From NCBI GenBank assembly GCA_016202865.1, contig JACQNV010000020.1:1-6406 (forward strand): 6,406 nucleotides of DNA, read 5' to 3'. A model generated the notes under the pieces. That model saw only the letters and a list, made by a program, of their open reading frames with translations, ran no database searches and was not told the origin of the DNA. Source of the DNA: Candidatus Aenigmatarchaeota archaeon (GTDB taxonomy: Archaea > Aenigmatarchaeota > Aenigmatarchaeia > QMZP01 > JACQNV01). Positions 1 through 5,119 of this stretch are shown in pieces; positions within the stretch are counted from its first letter, which is position 1, and each line of letters opens with the position of its first letter. The position numbers and the translations under genes are program-made.

Positions 1-25
1 AATTTCAGTTAGATGTTTCTTGTAT

Positions 26-979
26 ATGGGACACACAACCAATATTGCTTTCGCTTCATACCTTTTGCACAGAAGCAACGGCGGCTTGACAAGAGATGAG
101 TTTTACAGAGAAGCTCAAGATGTTGGGTGGCTGGGGGGAGAAAACAGGGATAAGTGGACAAAGAAATATACAGAGCGCCTTTTTGAAGGAAGAGGAGACA
201 AGGAATTTATTTTCTTTTTCGATGGACAGCGACTTAAGTTGACAAGGCCGGACATCTATCCTCTTGGGTTTGACCCTATAACTGTGCACAATACCTTATG
301 CCAATATTCTGCCGAGACTATAAAGAAGGCTAGAGATAGCGGAAAGGTTTTTAATTCTTTGGAACTCATGGTTGCGATGGCTGAGGTTTATGAAAGGGAA
401 AGCGGTAAAACCCTCTATCAGCTAGCTTTGGAAGAACACAAAAAAGATTCGCATGCACCAATTCCAATGGATCCAAGCGATCCCCCAGGAACAAAATATT
501 ATGAAATAGAAGTCGATGTGTCTGTTGGTGGAATATCACATGACAGAAGCCTGCCAAGGATGCATACTATTGTTGCAAGGATGTTAAGGGAATCGAAAGA
601 AAGGATTCGGAGATTTAGTCCGGATGGAGCCTACGCAAGAGAGGCGAGAGAAGAGCTCGCAAGATGGAAATCTATAAGCGAAAAGCTTGAGCAAGCGGAT
701 GAATTATTGAGCGGTTCTTATCCAATGCGGCATACATTCGAGCTGAAATCATTAAACGGTCCACCAATGGATGATGCCAGACTAAAGGCGTTGAGTGAAG
801 CGGTTAAGGGCCTAGAGACAACAGAACAAGAGAATACAATGTTGGCTAAACTCGGTTTTGCTGGAATCAAAGTTGATAGAGCCAGTGTAGGAACTGAAGT
901 AAAAGGAATTGTCAACCTCTCAAAAAAGTGGCTTGAAGAAGAATTAAGGATGCTGTCTGATTTTGAAAGAATGCAGTGA
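26..979 (+). CDS. Unrecognised soluble protein, ~318 aa, possible N-terminal winged-helix fold
   Basis: I do not recognise this family. No membrane segment or signal peptide is visible. Counting from a TTG at 20, residues 8-75 run as helices (AFASYLLHRS, LTRDEFYREA, DKWTKKYTERL) followed by a short hairpin, FIFFFDGQRLKLT. That order resembles a winged helix-turn-helix, which is inference only. The middle (100-145) is helical. Residues 159-170 (KYYEIEVDVSVG) look like a beta strand, and 180-230 is a highly charged, probably coiled helix. Further helices occupy 252-275 and 298-319. I placed the start at ATG 26 rather than TTG 20. The frame is open to the window edge, so the real start could lie upstream, and too little upstream DNA is present to see a promoter or ribosome site. 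The gene converges on the 97-aa gene of the opposite strand, with 7 bp between stop codons. That a protein is made here is fairly secure; its function is unknown. Confidence 0.75.
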   Translation: MGHTTNIAFASYLLHRSNGGLTRDEFYREAQDVGWLGGENRDKWTKKYTERLFEGRGDKEFIFFFDGQRLKLTRPDIYPLGFDPITVHNTLCQYSAETIKKARDSGKVFNSLELMVAMAEVYERESGKTLYQLALEEHKKDSHAPIPMDPSDPPGTKYYEIEVDVSVGGISHDRSLPRMHTIVARMLRESKERIRRFSPDGAYAREAREELARWKSISEKLEQADELLSGSYPMRHTFELKSLNGPPMDDARLKALSEAVKGLETTEQENTMLAKLGFAGIKVDRASVGTEVKGIVNLSKKWLEEELRMLSDFERMQ

Positions 980-986
980 TTAAATT

Positions 987-1280
987 TTACAAAGACTCTG
1001 TTGGCAATCCCCACGCTCCTGGTCCGCCTTCTGAAGCAATCAAATCTTTTAAAGGTCTATCTCTTCTTTTAGCTCTTTCTGCTTCAGCGCCATCAATTTG
1101 CCTTATCCTCTCAGCGGCGTAATCCCTAAGTGAACCCTCAAGGGCGTCATCGCCTATATAAAAATTGTTGCCTTCGCATCTAACAGGATGTGTTTTTCCT
1201 CTATATTCTTCTGGGATTCCTGATCCATACAAGAATGTAACATGTACAACCCTTGATTTAGTCAATGTGTCTATTGGCAT
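987..1280 (-). CDS. Unrecognised small protein, 97 aa, leaderless
   Basis: The start at 1280 is supported by a BRE/TATA element (GTAAAGCTTATAAA) whose TATAAA begins 28 nt upstream, so transcription should begin at or next to the ATG. Residues 10-45 look like a few beta strands (RVVHVTFLYGSG, HPVRCEGNNFYIGDD). Residues 49-84 form a charged amphipathic helix rich in Arg, Asp and Glu, and the tail is Gly/Pro-rich (GGPGAWGLP). There is no membrane segment and a single Cys (35). It lies 54 bp downstream of the histidine-kinase-like gene on the same strand. It could be read through from that gene as well as from its own promoter, so a partner role to the kinase is possible but unproven. No family is recognised. 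Confidence 0.65.
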   Translation of the reverse strand: MPIDTLTKSRVVHVTFLYGSGIPEEYRGKTHPVRCEGNNFYIGDDALEGSLRDYAAERIRQIDGAEAERAKRRDRPLKDLIASEGGPGAWGLPTESL

Positions 1281-1302
1281 AGCAGATTTATTGCGGGCAG
1301 GG

Positions 1303-1316
1303 TTTATAAGCTTTAC
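1303..1316 (-). promoter_or_regulatory. Archaeal BRE/TATA promoter for the 97-aa gene
   Basis: Read on the minus strand this is GTAAAGCTTATAAA: an A-rich BRE directly followed by a TATA box. The TATAAA starts 28 nt before the ATG at 1280, the spacing of a leaderless archaeal transcript. It lies in the 54-bp gap after the kinase gene, giving the small gene its own promoter. Confidence 0.6.
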
Positions 1317-1334
1317 TAAAAGCGGTTAACGGTG

Positions 1335-2366
1335 TTATATATTAGGTTTTGAACCAGCTGGCAACATAAAGGAAAATCGAGCATAAGGATGTCCTTGTCC
1401 CTTCTCAACTATTTTTTCCCATTTTAAGTTCAATGATGTTCTATCCCTTCTCCCACTTTCAACATATATCCTGCCGCCTTGAAGTTCAACCATGCGTCTC
1501 ACAAAATATAGGCCCATACCAGTGCCTTGAGCTTCTGTTCCGGGAAGCCTATAACTTGGCTCAAAAACCCTTTCATGAAGTTCTGGTGGTATGACCTCCT
1601 CGCAACAGTTTTCCACAGAAAACAAGACAGTGCCTTCTGATTGATTTGTATCCAAAGCAACATCATCTGTCCAATAGCTATATTTGCCAGCATTTGAAAG
1701 GAGATTGTGAACAATTTTTCTTGTCATAACCCTGTCAGCAGAAACCATAACCGGATCTACTTTTTCTCTTCCAATGTAGGGCTCGCTTTTATAGACTAAC
1801 TGCTTTATACTCTGACAGTGTCTGTCTTTGATGGTTATCTTGCCATCTCCTGTTTTAGCGCCCATGAAGTCTAGAGCCTCATCAACAGCATCAAATATGT
1901 TTACAACCTCTATTCTTGGTTCTGCTTTTCCGTCCAAGATATCTGAGTATAAAACTATCTCTCCTTTGTAGTCCAGAGTCATTCTAATAGTCCTTGGTAT
2001 AATTTCCAAAAGTTCTCTTTGTTGTTCACTAAGGTTCTGTCCTTCGAGCAAAAATTTTGCATCCTCAGATATAGGAATAAGTGGAGCTGTTACCATGTCA
2101 ACTCTCTGAACCAAAGCTGATACTGGCAGGTTGTCAATACCAGTTAACTCAGCTCCTATTTCGTCCCTTGTCTTCTGGACTGCAGTTAACTGATCTCCAA
2201 TTCCTCTTAAAATAGAAAGCTGGTCATCTGTTAGTCCATCTCGAAAGTAGATTAGTAATAAATCAACAGTGCCCCCAATATTGCCTAAAAAAGACGTGTC
2301 GTGAATGAAGGAGCCAAAAAACTTCGGGCTTACACTCCTCTCTTCTGAATTTGGTTGGTCTGCCAT
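1335..2366 (-). CDS. Soluble histidine-kinase-like protein (GHKL ATPase) with degenerate G1 box
   Basis: Histidine kinases autophosphorylate a His and pass the phosphate to a response regulator. The ATPase domain is clear at about 205-337. The N box is VHNLLSNAGKYS (219-230, N221/N225), the F box VFEPSYR (267-273), and the G2 box GTGMGLYFVRRMVELQGG (281-298). Near the N-terminus, FFGSFIHDTSFLGNIGG (16-32) aligns with the H box, making H22 the likely phospho-acceptor. SEQQRELLEIIPRTIRMTL (113-131) resembles the second dimerisation helix, leaving an unusual ~70-residue helical stretch between the two. The G1 box, normally DNGxGI, reads ENCCEEVI (252-259) and lacks the conserved Asp and Gly, so nucleotide binding may be altered. 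No membrane segment or clear sensor domain is seen, so the protein should be cytosolic. It is transcribed divergently from the unknown operon at 2606, and no response regulator lies in the window. The start fits a leaderless promoter. It may signal to an unlinked partner or act as a non-canonical kinase or pseudokinase. Confidence 0.85.
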   Translation of the reverse strand: MADQPNSEERSVSPKFFGSFIHDTSFLGNIGGTVDLLLIYFRDGLTDDQLSILRGIGDQLTAVQKTRDEIGAELTGIDNLPVSALVQRVDMVTAPLIPISEDAKFLLEGQNLSEQQRELLEIIPRTIRMTLDYKGEIVLYSDILDGKAEPRIEVVNIFDAVDEALDFMGAKTGDGKITIKDRHCQSIKQLVYKSEPYIGREKVDPVMVSADRVMTRKIVHNLLSNAGKYSYWTDDVALDTNQSEGTVLFSVENCCEEVIPPELHERVFEPSYRLPGTEAQGTGMGLYFVRRMVELQGGRIYVESGRRDRTSLNLKWEKIVEKGQGHPYARFSFMLPAGSKPNI

Positions 2367-2387
2367 TTTCAGGTATTGCTTCCCAAC

Positions 2388-2401
2388 TTTATAAGCCTTT
2401 G
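2388..2401 (-). promoter_or_regulatory. Archaeal BRE/TATA promoter for the kinase-like gene
   Basis: On the minus strand the sequence is CAAAGGCTTATAAA, with TATAAA beginning 27 nt before the ATG at 2366. Its layout (AAA, two or three bases, CTTATAAA) matches the promoter of the 97-aa gene almost exactly, which suggests the two are co-regulated or share promoter strength. The transcript is predicted to be leaderless. Confidence 0.65.
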
Positions 2402-2413
2402 CTTTGTAACTAC

Positions 2414-2450
2414 TTTGAAATAGTTAGAATATTTGAAAGGTTAGATAATA
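2414..2450. repeat. Imperfect tandem direct repeat in the divergent promoter region
   Basis: TTTGAAATAGTTAGAATA (2414-2431) is followed immediately by TTTGAAAGGTTAGATAATA (2432-2450). Both units share TTTGAAA, then GTTAGA after a 1-2 base difference. The repeat lies just upstream of the kinase-gene BRE/TATA and next to the first palindrome, a position where a regulator could bind. It is AT-rich and only two units long, so chance or slippage remains possible. Confidence 0.35.
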
Positions 2451-2454
2451 AGAC

Positions 2455-2467
2455 ATAACATTGTTAT
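2455..2467. promoter_or_regulatory. Palindromic operator candidate, copy 1 (ATAACATTGTTAT)
   Basis: Two perfect 6-bp arms, ATAACA and TGTTAT, flank a single central T. This is the usual form of a site for a dimeric DNA-binding regulator. The identical 13-mer recurs at 2527-2539, and the centres are 72 bp apart, close to seven helical turns. This copy is nearer the kinase promoter and lies upstream of it on the minus strand. No regulator gene can be assigned from the window. Confidence 0.5.
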
Positions 2468-2510
2468 ACAAACCTATTTTTGAGTTTTGCAAACCAGTAT
2501 ACACAGCCTC

Positions 2511-2519
2511 TATAAAATA
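2511..2519 (+). promoter_or_regulatory. Second TATA-like box, possible alternative start upstream of 2606
   Basis: TATAAAATA lies 95 nt before the ATG at 2606. If used, transcription would begin around 2536-2540, inside the second palindrome, so a protein bound there would block it. Its flank (GCCTC) is not A-rich, so it has a poorer BRE than the box at 2568-2573. It may be only part of an AT-rich stretch. Confidence 0.25.
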
Positions 2520-2524
2520 TCCTA

Positions 2525-2541
2525 ATATAACATTGTTATAT
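2525..2541. promoter_or_regulatory. Palindromic operator candidate, copy 2 (17 bp)
   Basis: ATATAACATTGTTATAT is a perfect palindrome with 8-bp arms around a central T. It contains the same 13-bp core as 2455-2467. It ends 18 bp before the BRE and 26 bp before the TATA box of the operon starting at 2606, so a bound dimer could activate or repress that promoter. Two identical cores within a 239-bp divergent region argue for a real binding site over simple AT-richness. Confidence 0.55.
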
Positions 2542-2559
2542 ATCTCCAAATAACCCACC

Positions 2560-2573
2560 GAAACCTTTATAAG
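2560..2573 (+). promoter_or_regulatory. Archaeal BRE/TATA promoter of the 2606 operon
   Basis: GAAACCTTTATAAG combines an A-rich BRE with a TATA box. TATAAG begins 38 nt before the ATG at 2606, so the transcript should carry a leader of roughly 10-12 nt. Within that leader GTGAT (2596-2600) could pair with the 3' end of 16S rRNA, 5 nt before the ATG. This differs from the leaderless kinase, 97-aa and 5922 genes. Confidence 0.6.
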
Positions 2574-2605
2574 TAACTAAAATAACTACTTATTAGTGAT
2601 ATAAT

Positions 2606-3469
2606 ATGACAAGACAAACTATGACTTTAAGATCAAGAGAAAAAGACCTTTTTGACGAGGGCGTCACAAGGACTTCAAGCTCAAACACAGGTTCTGTTAT
2701 TCTAAACCTTGCTTTAGGATTAGGCAAGCTTGCAGCAAAAAAAGCATACAGAGCAGCTTACACTCAAATGACAGGCGAAGAGTTAGAACAAAGCGGCGCA
2801 TACAGAGCAACCAGAAAGACCTTAGACCTTGCAAAATATGTAAAAACAAGAACAGAAGGCGGCGAAGATTTTGGCTCAGTTCTAGTTAATTTTGGAAAAG
2901 AATACGCATCCTCTAAAATCGACGGCGCAAAAAGAAAAATAAGGGGATATGTCCCAGAATTCGCAGACAACAGGTTTTTTGAAAACTATGTAAAAGGATT
3001 CCTTAATGGCAAAACATACGGAGCAGAAATAGAAGAGGCTCCAATAGAAGTTTTCCTTAACGATGAATACACAGACAGGGGCCAAACAAGACGCGGATCA
3101 ACAGGAATGTGGGGTTACGAGAACGGCAGAAAACTTGTTAGAATACCAAGAACAGAAGATGTCGGAGCTTTGATAGGAAAAGAATTATCAGAAGCAGATG
3201 CCCGCGCAGTCCAGACATATTTGAAAGGACACGAAGTTTTGGAAGCAAATCCAATGACAGGTCCAAAATCTCAAGAAGACCACGCAGCCTTTGAAGCAAA
3301 ATATTTATCAGCACTTCAAAGATTGGCTCAAACAGATCAAATAGCAGAACAAGCATATAGAGGAGCCAGAATAATGTACAGGCAAAGGCAGAAAAACAAC
3401 AATGATTTTTTTCATGAAGTCGCAGAACACATGCCAGATCTTAGACAAGAAGTGAGGATGGCAGCTTAG
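2606..3469 (+). CDS. Unrecognised 287-aa protein with possible zincin-like HExxE motif; first gene of operon
   Basis: The family is not recognised. The N-terminal half is basic and helical, with a mildly hydrophobic stretch at 30-50 (SVILNLALGLGKLAAKKAYR) that is too weak to call a membrane segment. Residues 145-182 look like beta strands (PIEVFLNDEY, MWGYENGRKLVRIP). They are followed by a helix ending in GHEVLEAN (208-215), then DHAAFEAKYLSAL (225-237). A strand pair leading to HExxE/H on a helix, with a later His or Glu (H226, E230), resembles zincin metallopeptidases, where His, Glu and a third residue bind zinc. This is inference from the motif and predicted fold order. A second HExxE (HEVAE, 270-274) lies in the C-terminal tail. 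The start is supported by the BRE/TATA element and short leader. The gene leads a tightly spaced rightward cluster and is divergent from the kinase-like gene. Confidence 0.8.
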   Translation: MTRQTMTLRSREKDLFDEGVTRTSSSNTGSVILNLALGLGKLAAKKAYRAAYTQMTGEELEQSGAYRATRKTLDLAKYVKTRTEGGEDFGSVLVNFGKEYASSKIDGAKRKIRGYVPEFADNRFFENYVKGFLNGKTYGAEIEEAPIEVFLNDEYTDRGQTRRGSTGMWGYENGRKLVRIPRTEDVGALIGKELSEADARAVQTYLKGHEVLEANPMTGPKSQEDHAAFEAKYLSALQRLAQTDQIAEQAYRGARIMYRQRQKNNNDFFHEVAEHMPDLRQEVRMAA

Positions 3470-3478
3470 AGGGAAATT

Positions 3479-3841
3479 ATGGACATGATAAACAGATTGA
3501 TGAATGTTTTAGAATGGGGGCAATCACCTGTAAAAAGATATGAACCCAGACCAGGTGAAATTTGCTCTACTGGAACATGGATTCGGGATAGGTACAAACC
3601 ATCTGCATACAAAGGCAGGTTATCGGTGGTTGGAAATAACGGTGATCGAGGAATAAGAATGCTAGATCGCGATGCACCAGTAGACCTTGTTGGAGAATGG
3701 AAAGATCTCCGCCTGTTACCAAACCAGGACGGTGTTATTATAACAAAACTTGACGGCAGCAAGGAAACCTATACAGCCAGTAAAGAATTTGTACACGCTG
3801 TAGTAACTTCCTGGAGCCACGAAAAAGGAATTGATGAGTGA
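3479..3841 (+). CDS. Unrecognised 120-aa protein, probably beta-rich
   Basis: No family is recognised. A short N-terminal helix (MDMINRLMNVLEWG) is followed by a region of turns and strands: GEICSTGTWI (26-35), GRLSVVGN (46-53), GVIITKLDG (85-93), KETYTA (95-100). It ends in a probable helix (102-113). The many Gly, Asp and Asn turns suggest a small beta barrel or sandwich. No membrane segment is seen. The gene begins 9 bp after the preceding stop. GAGGG (3469-3473) lies only 5 nt from ATG 3479 but 11 nt from the in-frame ATG at 3485, so the real start may be 3485 (118 aa). Its 3' end overlaps a possible micro-ORF. Cotranscription with its neighbours is likely. Confidence 0.7.
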   Translation: MDMINRLMNVLEWGQSPVKRYEPRPGEICSTGTWIRDRYKPSAYKGRLSVVGNNGDRGIRMLDRDAPVDLVGEWKDLRLLPNQDGVIITKLDGSKETYTASKEFVHAVVTSWSHEKGIDE

Positions 3842-3890
3842 ATATGAACATGAGATCAGTTTAGAATTTGAAATTGAGGTTGAAGATTAA
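3834..3890 (+). CDS. Possible 18-aa acidic micro-ORF overlapping the upstream gene
   Basis: ATG at 3834 overlaps the last 8 bp of the 120-aa gene in another frame. It reads MSEYEHEISLEFEIEVED and stops at 3890, one base before the ATG at 3892. Eight of 18 residues are acidic. Overlap upstream and near-abutment downstream fit translational coupling, and AAGGAA (3825-3830) is a weak ribosome site. Its codons 15-16 (GAG GTT) double as the ribosome binding site of the next gene, so it may serve only to carry ribosomes to 3892. Without comparative data it cannot be told from a chance ORF. Confidence 0.3.
   Translation: MSEYEHEISLEFEIEVED
3876..3880 (+). promoter_or_regulatory. Ribosome binding site that selects ATG 3892
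   Basis: GAGGT lies 11 nt before ATG 3892. It argues against the longer TTG start at 3868, which has no such site upstream. The spacing resembles that of GGAGGT before the gene at 4114. Confidence 0.5.
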
Positions 3891-3891
3891 T

Positions 3892-4110
3892 ATGACAGAA
3901 GATCAAAGCCCAAAAAAGCTAAGAGAAGAAGTTGAAGATTTTGTTAGAAAAATCTGGCTTGGGGACAAGCTTGCTGTGACTGTATCCACACTTTTGATAG
4001 ACAGTTTTGATGAAGATGTGAGGCCAGTAAAATTAGCCACAGCAACATCCACATTTAAGCTTTTGCAGTATGTTATAAAACAGGAGACAGCTGAGATGGA
4101 GGTTAACTAG
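3892..4110 (+). CDS. Unrecognised small helical protein, 72 aa
   Basis: No family is recognised. The predicted structure is mostly helical: a charged helix at 6-22 (SPKKLREEVEDFVRKIW), a more hydrophobic segment at 27-37 (LAVTVSTLLID), and a helix at 46-66. It has no Cys, His or membrane span. The frame is open from a TTG at 3868 (80 aa), but GAGGT at 3876-3880 points to ATG 3892. Its last codons (M-E-V-N, 4096-4107) contain the ribosome site of the next gene, 3 bp after its stop, so the two are probably translationally coupled. By size and position it could be an adaptor or assembly partner of the 319-aa protein, which is inference from context only. Confidence 0.7.
   Translation: MTEDQSPKKLREEVEDFVRKIWLGDKLAVTVSTLLIDSFDEDVRPVKLATATSTFKLLQYVIKQETAEMEVN
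4098..4103 (+). promoter_or_regulatory. Strong ribosome binding site for the 319-aa gene
   Basis: GGAGGT, a perfect Shine-Dalgarno core, lies within the end of the 72-aa gene, 10 nt before ATG 4114. It is the strongest ribosome site in the cluster and may mean the 319-aa protein is made in the largest amount. Confidence 0.7.
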
Positions 4111-4113
4111 AGT

Positions 4114-5073
4114 ATGAACTGGCACCCTTTCAAACCATTGGTAGATTGGAATTATTTGGCTGCGAGAGATGAAAACGGCACAACAAACCTTACAAAACTT
4201 GCGTGCTACAAAGCAACCAATTACTTAGTTGATAAAATAAGGATGAGGAGGGAGCCGACAGGCCTTCTGGAAGCCGGCTACTCAATAGCAACAGAATGGT
4301 TAAATTCAAAAGTTGAAGCTGCTTTGCAAGTGAACTGGAAGAATGCAATTCCAGGAATAATGGCACTTTTTGGTTACACTCATGGAGCTACTTTGAACGC
4401 TGATTTATACACAGTTAGAGTTTTCAGCGCAAGAGAAAACAGGTGGAAAGAAATACCGATTTACTTCAGGACACAACCAACCCAAGGAAGCAAATTGATA
4501 AACAACCCACCAACAATAGTCAATCCAGCCAATGCACCACCTCACATTAGCCCCAATGCACCAACACAAACTGAATTTGAGAATGGAATAAGGCATGTCT
4601 TACAGCACAATCAATCTCCAATAAACCAACAGATAGGGAGCCTTTTCAATCCGGAGTTTGTAGCAAGCAATGCGGCAGATTATGCATGGAACGAAGATTT
4701 TCAAAAATTCGACGAGCACGCGCTACCGCAAAGGTGGGCAACAAAAGAGCAGACAATGTACCAAAGAGAAAGAGGAGAAAGGTTTTTAGATACAGACATA
4801 ACTGTTACAGGTTTGCCAGCAGGCGCACCAGCAACATACAGAATCAGGGGCTACCACATGCCGACAGCTGGACAGAAATTTGGTTACCACTTCTGGAAAA
4901 CGATAGAGTATTGGTTATTTGATTCCACTTTCAACGCAATACAAGTAAAACCAGAGCAAAGGGGATTCTTGCAGAAGTTCTTGAGAGGAGAGAGAAAATC
5001 ATTCTTCAAAATATTCTCACCTTTCGATAGAAATGGGGACAGGACAGACGCGCTTTACGGGTTTGATGTCTAG
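4114..5073 (+). CDS. Unrecognised 319-aa protein with Pro/Asn-rich linker
   Basis: The family is not recognised. The N-terminal part (1-95) is helical and aromatic (WHPFKPLVDWNYL, YSIATEWLNSKVEAALQVNW). Residues 97-119 look like two beta strands (DLYTVRVFSA, RWKEIPIYFRTQ). Residues 130-151 are a Pro/Asn-rich, probably disordered linker with seven prolines. The C-terminal half is rich in Trp, Tyr and Phe, with probable strands (TDITVTG 227-233, ATYRIRGYHM 240-249) and a basic tail (FLQKFLRGERKSFFKIF). No clear membrane segment, signal peptide or catalytic motif is seen. The strong ribosome site and aromatic two-domain make-up would suit an abundant structural protein, for example of a virus-like or surface assembly, but nothing proves this. 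It is fourth in the operon, or fifth if the micro-ORF counts. Confidence 0.8.
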   Translation: MNWHPFKPLVDWNYLAARDENGTTNLTKLACYKATNYLVDKIRMRREPTGLLEAGYSIATEWLNSKVEAALQVNWKNAIPGIMALFGYTHGATLNADLYTVRVFSARENRWKEIPIYFRTQPTQGSKLINNPPTIVNPANAPPHISPNAPTQTEFENGIRHVLQHNQSPINQQIGSLFNPEFVASNAADYAWNEDFQKFDEHALPQRWATKEQTMYQRERGERFLDTDITVTGLPAGAPATYRIRGYHMPTAGQKFGYHFWKTIEYWLFDSTFNAIQVKPEQRGFLQKFLRGERKSFFKIFSPFDRNGDRTDALYGFDV

Positions 5074-5078
5074 CTGAC

Positions 5079-5086
5079 AATTTAAG
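5079..5086 (+). promoter_or_regulatory. Weak TATA-like element before the membrane-protein gene
   Basis: AATTTAAG lies just after the preceding stop. Its TTTAAG begins 39 nt before ATG 5120, close to the 38-nt spacing seen at the 2606 promoter. No ribosome site precedes 5120, and the 46-bp gap is the widest in the cluster, so a separate transcript is possible. The match to a TATA box is poor. Confidence 0.25.
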
Positions 5087-5119
5087 GGTATTCACACAAT
5101 AGTTAAAAGTAAAGTTATT

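Noticed and set aside
1499..1714. 71-codon open frame on - inside the kinase-like gene
   Set aside because: It overlaps the conserved N, F and G2 boxes in a different frame and has no independent support.
3138..3356. Leu-rich 72-codon open frame on - that mimics a membrane protein
   Set aside because: Its hydrophobicity is what antisense reading of the A- and Glu/Lys-rich 287-aa gene produces; no promoter is seen.
3413..3427. Second HExxE (HEVAE) near the C-terminus of the 287-aa protein as a metal site
   Set aside because: It follows a polar Asn-rich stretch in the tail with no preceding beta strands; HEVLE at 209-213 has the better context.
3733..3745. TGTTATTATAACA palindrome resembling the operators with arms swapped
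   Set aside because: It lies inside the 120-aa gene encoding part of GVIIT, has reversed arm order, and is likely a chance of AT-rich codons.
3868..3891. TTG start giving an 80-aa version of the 72-aa protein
   Set aside because: No ribosome site precedes TTG 3868, whereas GAGGT lies 11 nt before ATG 3892, one base after the micro-ORF stop.
4686..4922. 78-codon open frame on + inside the 319-aa gene
   Set aside because: It lies wholly within a well-supported gene in another frame, is extremely Arg-rich, and has no ribosome site or promoter.
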